Shown one piece after another: positions 58,801 through 64,000 of a stretch of 64,000 bases of DNA. The position numbers were made by a program, and so were the translations under genes. Source of the stretch: Erythroxylum novogranatense (lineage: Eukaryota; Streptophyta; Magnoliopsida; Malpighiales; Erythroxylaceae); contig CM057228.1 in NCBI GenBank assembly GCA_029891385.1, positions 80,960,964-81,024,963 of the forward strand. The letters run 5' to 3'. Numbering within the stretch: position 1 is the first letter of the stretch; every line of letters starts with the position of its first letter. The notes under the pieces are model-generated. The model worked only from the letters and a program-made list of their open reading frames with translations. It was not told the DNA's origin and did no database searches.

Positions 58801-58879
58801 GATTTGATTAAAAATGCCCGCCTATGCTAAGTATCGAAGGACACATGCACCAACAAGCGTAAATTTAGGCCCAACGAGC

Positions 58880-59554
58880 GTGTCCAAGTGAGCTCAAATG
58901 TGTCGGCTTTATTTAAGCCCCAAATCCGGTCAAGTGCCAAGACCGAGCTCATTTACCATTCCTTGTGTTATAGGAAAGGTAACAATTGGGAGAGCATTAT
59001 TGGATTTGGGAGCGGCGATTAATGTTATCTTGAAATCATTTATGAGGTCCTCGGGTGAAGAGCATAAAGCCTACATCAGTAGTGTTGCAATTGGCCGACA
59101 GATCCTTCAGACATCCTGTGGGCATTATTGAGGATATCTTGGTCCAGGTCAAAGGCTTAGTGTTTCCTGCGGATTTTTACGTGTTGGACATGACCTCTGA
59201 AGTGGTGCATGACACTTCTCTGATCCTTGGACGTCCCTTTCTTGGACGGCAAGTACTATGATTAGTATGAAGGAAGGGAAGATCACCATGGAAGTGGGCG
59301 ATCAAAAAGTTAGCTTCAACATGTATGAAGCTATGAAGCACCCCCATGAAGATTATTCCTTGCTTGGTGTCAACATGCTTGATGTGGTGATTGACGATGC
59401 TTGTTCTGAATTTGTAGAAACTTTGACTCCTACCATCGACAATATTTTTGGGAAAGTTTCTCCTTTGATGATTTTGCAGAGCACATCACAGGTGCAGTAT
59501 GGGCGTGGGCCGACTAGCAACCAAGCTGCTGGGTGGAGCTTGGATATCGAATAG
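58880..59554 (+). pseudogene. Protease of element B, frame-broken
   Basis: Three overlapping frames together carry the domain that reads uninterrupted in A: VIGKVTIGRALLDLGAAINV (58,965-59,030), then LQLADRSFRHPVGIIEDILV and SLILGRPFLG (to 59,250), then MKEGKITMEVGDQKVSFNMY (59,258 onward). The DLGA active site is kept. Two frame changes, near 59,050 and 59,255. After the domain the frame runs to a stop at 59,554 with no RT. Confidence 0.85.
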
Positions 59555-60548
59555 TCGTCCATCCCGAGCTACAAGACCCACCTTGAGTGCCAGGTTTTCT
59601 CTTTCCTTCATTTACTATATAATTGTGCTATGTTTTATACCAACGTGCATATTGTTGAACATGATTATATTGTTTAAATGTGGGGGAGGGATCAAACCAG
59701 TAGAATTAGAGTAGTAGGTAGGATTTCCCTTTCTGTTTGAATAAAATGTTTCCCCTTTGTTAGCTCTGTGTTCTCCTAATGAAGCATAATTAGATTGAAG
59801 AAAATGGTTCATATTTGGGATGATTAATTGAATGATTGTGCAAACCGTAGAATCCTTAGATCTTGTGATCATTACAGGTGGTTCGCCGCATGAGCATCGC
59901 TGTTACGCGGCTAACCTAGGGTTTTCATCTTATTCTCCATGACTAGCGACCGCTTCGTCGCGTGAATAAGGACTTTTTGCCCTTCGGACCGTTGGATTTC
60001 TCTTTTGTCCGAGGCCCTTTTGGTCTTTTCCTCTCTCGCGTCCTCTCGTCTCCGCTCTTTCTTCTTTTCTTCTTCTTCCTTCCCTTTCCTTCTCCTTCGC
60101 GCCTTCCTCATTGCCTCGCCGTAGTCCTCTCCGTGCCTTCTGCTGTTTGAAGCTTCCATTCTCCTCAAATCCCCTTCCAACTGCGTTTTCACCCTTCTGT
60201 AAGTGTTTCTATTCCTTCCTCTTGTCCATTTTCGTTGTTATTCGTTAGATTTAAAGGCAAACAATGACGCCGTCACCGCCGTATTTATCATAGAATCGCC
60301 ATTCGCCGCGGCGAAATTCATACTTCGCCGCGATGAACTTAGGGTTTCAGCTCGCTGCGACGAATGTCTTTGTTCGCGCGCAATAACGTACCGATTATTG
60401 CGGCGAACATCTGTTAGGCTGCGGCGAATGGCGAAGTCTCCTCTCGCCGCAAATAATGATCTTGTTAGTCTGCGGCAAATGGCTAAAAACTTGATTACGT
60501 ATGATTTTGTCGATGAATTGTGCATTTCTAACTTTTGTGTGCGGGATC
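59555..60548 (+). promoter_or_regulatory. GC-motif region between protease and ORF2 of element B
   Basis: In order: a PPT-like tract gtgggggaggg (59,680-59,690), AT-rich sequence, motifs around gttcgccgcatgagc and gctgttacgcggc (59,880-59,915), a long CT-rich stretch (60,020-60,110), and a second motif cluster (60,298-60,480) with the perfect palindrome TTCGCCGCGGCGAA at 60,302-60,315. The motifs are those of the LTR promoter of the same element. A role as internal promoter for ORF2 is an inference. The frame 60,203-60,556 runs through the motifs and is not taken as a gene. Confidence 0.45.
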
Positions 60549-61770
60549 ATGCCTAGAATGAAACAAGCCACCGAACCGGAGCGGCGATCATCCTCTTCTT
60601 CCTCCGATCACACCCTTTCTCCTTCCTCGCAACCTTCCGTTTTCCCTCTCACCTAGCAGATCCACGAGTATATACAGTTAGCCACGCGAGTTGCTAGCCA
60701 AACTTTACTAAAAGAAAATCATTTCCTCTTACTCCGCTACCAACCCTTTTGTAGGTCAACTCTTCCAACTTCGAGTTGACCGCCTACCTAACCTCGGACC
60801 ACCAGCAACCTTTCCTTTGTGCGCCAATATATACCCATGCCGTCAATCTCACACCTACGGAATTAACTTCCGAGGTGTTTCTATTCAGATGCTTTTACAT
60901 CTGCATATAATCCGAAGCACTACCACCTCCTGTTGTCCCTCGTTGTCCCTATTCAGGCGATCACAGATACCCACAGGACGGCGTCATTCGTACTCTACGC
61001 CTCGAGGGTACTCGGTGGCTTCAACCCCGGGGCTCGGCGCTATATCCAGCGTTCGATCTCCTTCCACAAGCCCGTCCATGGTTACATTTTATATGTAACA
61101 ACATTTTACCCACCTCCACCTCACCAACATCCCAAAGGAGCAGGCCTCAGACATATACACCTTATGATTGCCACCACAATAGACCTAGCTTCGCCATTTC
61201 CTCCGCCCTCGCCAATGTGTCCTCGCCACCAACCCCAAACATAAACTCCTCTTTCCCCATCTCATTTCTGACTTATTCCGGGCCTTTCGAGTCCCAGAAC
61301 ATCCAGCCGACCTCACCTTCCCCCCTGCCTCTCCATTTGTCTATGTCCGTTTAGGGCGACCACATCCATTCCACCACCACCTCACCCCAACCAGCTTCCT
61401 CTTCTTCTCCCTCTCCCCCTCCATCCCCTCCAGCCCCCTCTTCCGCACCTCCCGTCCTTCCTCCTGTTTCCTCTTCGCCTCCTATCTCTACACTCGTGAA
61501 TCTCCTCCTCCTGCAATTGCCCCAGCTCCCTCCGAGGTGACCCTGCTTCGAGCGGAAATCCGTCGTCTTGAGACTCAACTGAAGGCTGACCGTGCGACTT
61601 TCCGCTCCACACAGAACATGATTACCCCTCATCTTTCGTTACCTGTTCCGCCTCCGGTCACGGCTGCTCCTAACCCTTTTCGTATAGTTCCACCTCACCT
61701 CCTTTTTCGTGCTCCTCGTGCATTGTCCCTCCCGAACGCCTGGTCGAGGATGCTCCTCCTGTTTAGATTA
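60549..61770 (+). pseudogene. ORF2 of element B, decayed, function unknown
   Basis: Starts ATG at 60,549 with MPRMKQATEPERRSSSSSSD, a basic Ser-rich N-terminus, and stops at 60,654. Beyond, blocks in other frames read IHEYIQLATRVASQTLL, NFRGVSIQMLLHLHI, GFNPGARRYIQRSISFHKPV, a long Pro/Ser-rich segment (61,370-61,520) and a short coiled-coil-like segment LRAEIRRLETQLKADRA (61,540-61,590). The order (conserved-looking domain, Pro-rich linker, coiled coil) suggests one former protein. It sits where Athila elements have their third, env-position frame, but I cannot recognise the family with confidence. No signal peptide or membrane segment is apparent. Confidence 0.5.
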
Positions 61771-63121
61771 ACATGTTATTTTTTTTGCTGAATTCTCTGT
61801 TTCTTGATGTCTTTTGTTCTTTGGATTCTTCATTTCGTCCACACTTTTTGAGTTTAAGGATATATCCACATTTCAGTTTTATCTGTTTTTATGGTCTCCT
61901 CTATGCCCTACTATTTTTGCCATTGTGGACAATGCCATGCTTAAGTGTGGGGGAGCCATTCCCTTTTATATTTTACATTGTACACCTTTAGAACATTATG
62001 CATAATTTTGTGGCCATTGCTTTAATCGATAAATTTGGTCCCCAAATCAAACAATTTCTGCACTTGTTCTTTTGTGCCTTGCATGCAAAGCATTTATAAG
62101 TTTCAACTTGATACTTGAGTTTTGTAAAATGCTCTCCATTCTTGAACGATAATTGGATCGACAAAATTTTAACTTTTGAAGTTTTCAAAACTAAGTAAAT
62201 GGGAGCATGCTAACAAGGTAGCATTTAAGTTTTAAGACTTGAGATTGATCATTGAGACAAAACCTTGTTGGAAGGATATTCGAGCCAAATTTTTCTTCTA
62301 TATTTTGTGTGTGCATCTACTTAGTCCATTCTTCTCTAGAACTTGTGTGGTTTTTACTCAAAGCTTGATGGACTAGATTTTTGTTGATATGATAGGCGTT
62401 CCTTCTTTCAACCCTTTCCCCAAACACCAACCCTTAAATACTTTTTCCTTGCTAGCTCCTTGAGTTGTTATGAGCATTTGCATACATATTAAGATGATGT
62501 CGATGAGTCTATGTTTTGTAATTTAAAAAAAAATTGAAAAAGGAAAAAAGTGTTAGTCTTGTGTATCCCGAAAAGGGATACTAATGTGTTGTATCCCAAA
62601 AAGGGATTAGCATCTCAAAATGAGATAGCCAAAAAAAAAAAAAGTGTGTATATTCAATTTATCTCAGTGTCTAGTTTTAGTTTTGTTGTTGACATCAATT
62701 CCTCACTTCATGCGCATGCTCATACTATTTCTTTCTTTCACTTCATCCATTCATTTAGCCTTCCGCTCATTACAACCCTGAAAGACCTCTTGATTTTCAA
62801 ATTGATAGTCCTTGTAGTGGAGAAATAAAATTGATACAAGCCTATGGTAGGAGATGTACTAAGCAGATTGAGAGAAAAATATTCCTACTATACAAGTGAG
62901 TTGAGCGTAAACACCATATCCCGAGTGATTCTCTGTTGTTCAATCTCATGTGCTTAAATTCTTTCAATGTTTGTTTTATTAGCACTCTTTCAATTTCTTG
63001 CGTTAGACTTACGATAAAGTGGATTGAGTCAATTTTGGTTATTGTTTGAACATGGGCAGAATTTTCTTTTACTCTTGTACCTTTTGACTCTTATAAGCTT
63101 TGTTCAGAGTACAAAGGTTTA
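61771..63121 (+). other. 3' untranslated region of element B
   Basis: Non-coding, AT-rich. Contains a second PPT-like tract gtgtgggggag (61,945-61,954), hairpins at 62,563-62,626 followed by an A run, and from 62,665 the segment shared with element C (14,913-15,386). Small frames such as 61,988-62,188 are not conserved in C. Confidence 0.7.
62563..62626 (+). other. Three consecutive hairpins before an A run
   Basis: GTATCCC-gaaaa-GGGATAC (62,563-62,581), ATCCC-aaaaa-GGGAT (62,593-62,607) and ATCTCA-aaa-TGAGAT (62,612-62,626), all perfect stems with A-rich loops, followed by 13 A at about 62,631-62,643. Confidence 0.75.
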
Positions 63122-63134
63122 AGTGTGGGGAATT
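63122..63134 (+). other. Polypurine tract of element B
   Basis: AGTGTGGGGAATT directly before tgattggacc of the 3' LTR. Confidence 0.85.
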
Positions 63135-64000
63135 TGATTGGACCAAATTTATACTATAAATCGTGCCCATTTTCTTTAGTAATTATGCATCTGTTGACTC
63201 ACGATCTATAATTTTCATGCTTATTTTGGTCCCGCACATTGAGTTTTGATAAATTGCATATTGTCAATATTTTGTTGTCATTTGTCATTAATTCGCATAA
63301 TCTTTATTGGGACAATTGATCTGCAAATGGGTTGTATTTTGTAGGACCAAAGTAGTCAACAATTAAGAAGTCAACACGCCATGAGTTATTTGGGACGAAT
63401 CGAGACTCTCCATTCGCCGGGCTAATTAATGGTGTTTAATTCATTATTGCGACGAGTGACCAAATTCATTCGCCCGCGGCGAATGTCGGGTGACCGGACC
63501 AAAAATGGCAAAAGTATCCACCGTTCCGCCCGCCCTTACGATTCCTATAAAACCTTACCATTTAGGGCAAATGAGAAGGGGCCGCCTACAAAAGAGTTCT
63601 TCGTTTTCTCTTCTCTTCGTCTTCTCCAGCTTTCTTCGTTTCTTCTTTTACATTTTTCTTTTTGATCTAACAGTCTCTCATTCGTGTTTGATTTGAGTTT
63701 AGTCACAGCACGATCATCGCAGATCATTTCCTTCATCTCTACTCTTCCGCATTCGCCGTCGAGCATGGTCTTGGTGATACTTCAACAATGATGGAGTCGT
63801 CCGTAGTCATGAGTGGCTAAGCTCATAGTCTTCTGAAATGTTGCGAGGTTGGAGTTCGAGAACTAAACAAGGGTAATCAATCTTAGTTTAGGATTTCAGA
63901 ATGTATTTGCACAATCCGAGTTGGTATTTTTGCAATGTATTTCGATTGAATCTGCTATAGTTTAGTAGGATGTTAGACTTTGATTTGTGTTATGGATTGA
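63135..64000 (+). repeat. 3' LTR of element B, cut by the window end
   Basis: Matches 54,929-55,800. Has TATAAAA at 63,546-63,552 and three instead of four palindrome copies upstream. Many one- to three-base gaps against the 5' LTR. Confidence 0.88.

Larger units (their letters stand above)
54929..64000 (+). mobile_element. Element B: non-autonomous Athila-like element, gag-protease-ORF2
   Basis: 5' LTR 54,929-56,421, degenerate tRNA-Asp PBS, gag (56,985-58,800), protease (58,880-59,554), a GC-motif region, a second decayed frame (60,549-61,770), a 3' untranslated region with hairpins, PPT and the start of the 3' LTR (63,135). RT, RNase H and integrase are missing. The same protease-to-GC-region junction is present in element A. 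Inserted into copia element H; left flank gtaca (54,924-54,928). Homology to C is limited to the 3' end and LTR. Confidence 0.88.

Noticed and set aside
59920..59945. Telomere-like aaaccctag/ctagggttt words
   Set aside because: Single occurrences, here and at 212-224 and 6170; no tandem array of the telomere repeat.
60203..60556. 117-residue frame rich in Arg and Ala
   Set aside because: It is produced by the GC-rich palindromic motifs; composition follows from the repeated gccgcggcg words, and ORF2 starts at its end in another frame.
61351..61632. Gly/Glu-rich frame on the minus strand
   Set aside because: Antisense of the Pro/Ser-rich linker in ORF2; composition alone explains it.

Overview
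This 64 kb window looks like repeat-rich, probably pericentromeric or otherwise heterochromatic, DNA of a flowering plant, most likely a eudicot. That is inferred from the plant-type LTR retrotransposons that fill it: Athila-like and Tekay/Del-like Ty3/gypsy elements and two kinds of Ty1/copia. I found no convincing host gene, rRNA, tRNA or CRISPR array. Every long open frame either belongs to a retroelement or lies by chance inside an LTR.

Left part (1-26,806) is a layered nest. Element A (1-5147, minus strand, Athila-like, gag-protease only) is inserted in the left LTR of element G, a Tekay-type chromovirus (5148-14,912, minus strand, 3.85 kb LTRs). G is inserted in the 3' end of element C (14,913-16,842, plus strand), an Athila-like relative of A. 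C in turn sits in an older LTR-like sequence (16,843-18,686 and 25,325-26,806). That older sequence also holds a solo LTR (18,687-25,324, with a clean 5-bp target duplication), which is itself split by a second, oppositely oriented solo LTR (21,120-24,563).

Middle part (26,807-50,215): a decayed copia fragment (26,807-27,985); two long chromovirus LTRs in opposite orientation (27,986-32,573 and 32,574-36,832); a complete but frame-broken copia element K (36,833-46,469, minus strand, with both LTRs, PBS, gag, protease, integrase, RT and RNase H); a short unassigned stretch with a 224-bp tandem duplication; and another chromovirus LTR (47,413-50,215).

Right part (50,216-64,000): a truncated chromovirus LTR; the 5' LTR and gag of a SIRE-like copia element (52,147-54,928); and, interrupting it, element B (54,929 to the window end), a second copy of the family of A, in plus orientation.

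The most interesting signals are not protein domains. (1) A and B share a layout in which the protease is followed directly by a non-coding GC-motif region with no RT, RNase H or integrase; in B a second, decayed frame follows. This suggests a dedicated non-autonomous Athila-like family. (2) LTRs of two unrelated lineages, including two Athila-like subfamilies with different motifs, carry arrays of short CpG-containing palindromes 60-130 bp upstream of the TATA box. (3) Chromovirus LTRs share hairpins at equivalent positions although the sequences differ, including one stem with a compensatory base-pair change. Coordinates of nested boundaries rest on visible TG...CA ends, PBS and PPT sequences and on comparing copies by eye; no alignment program was run.
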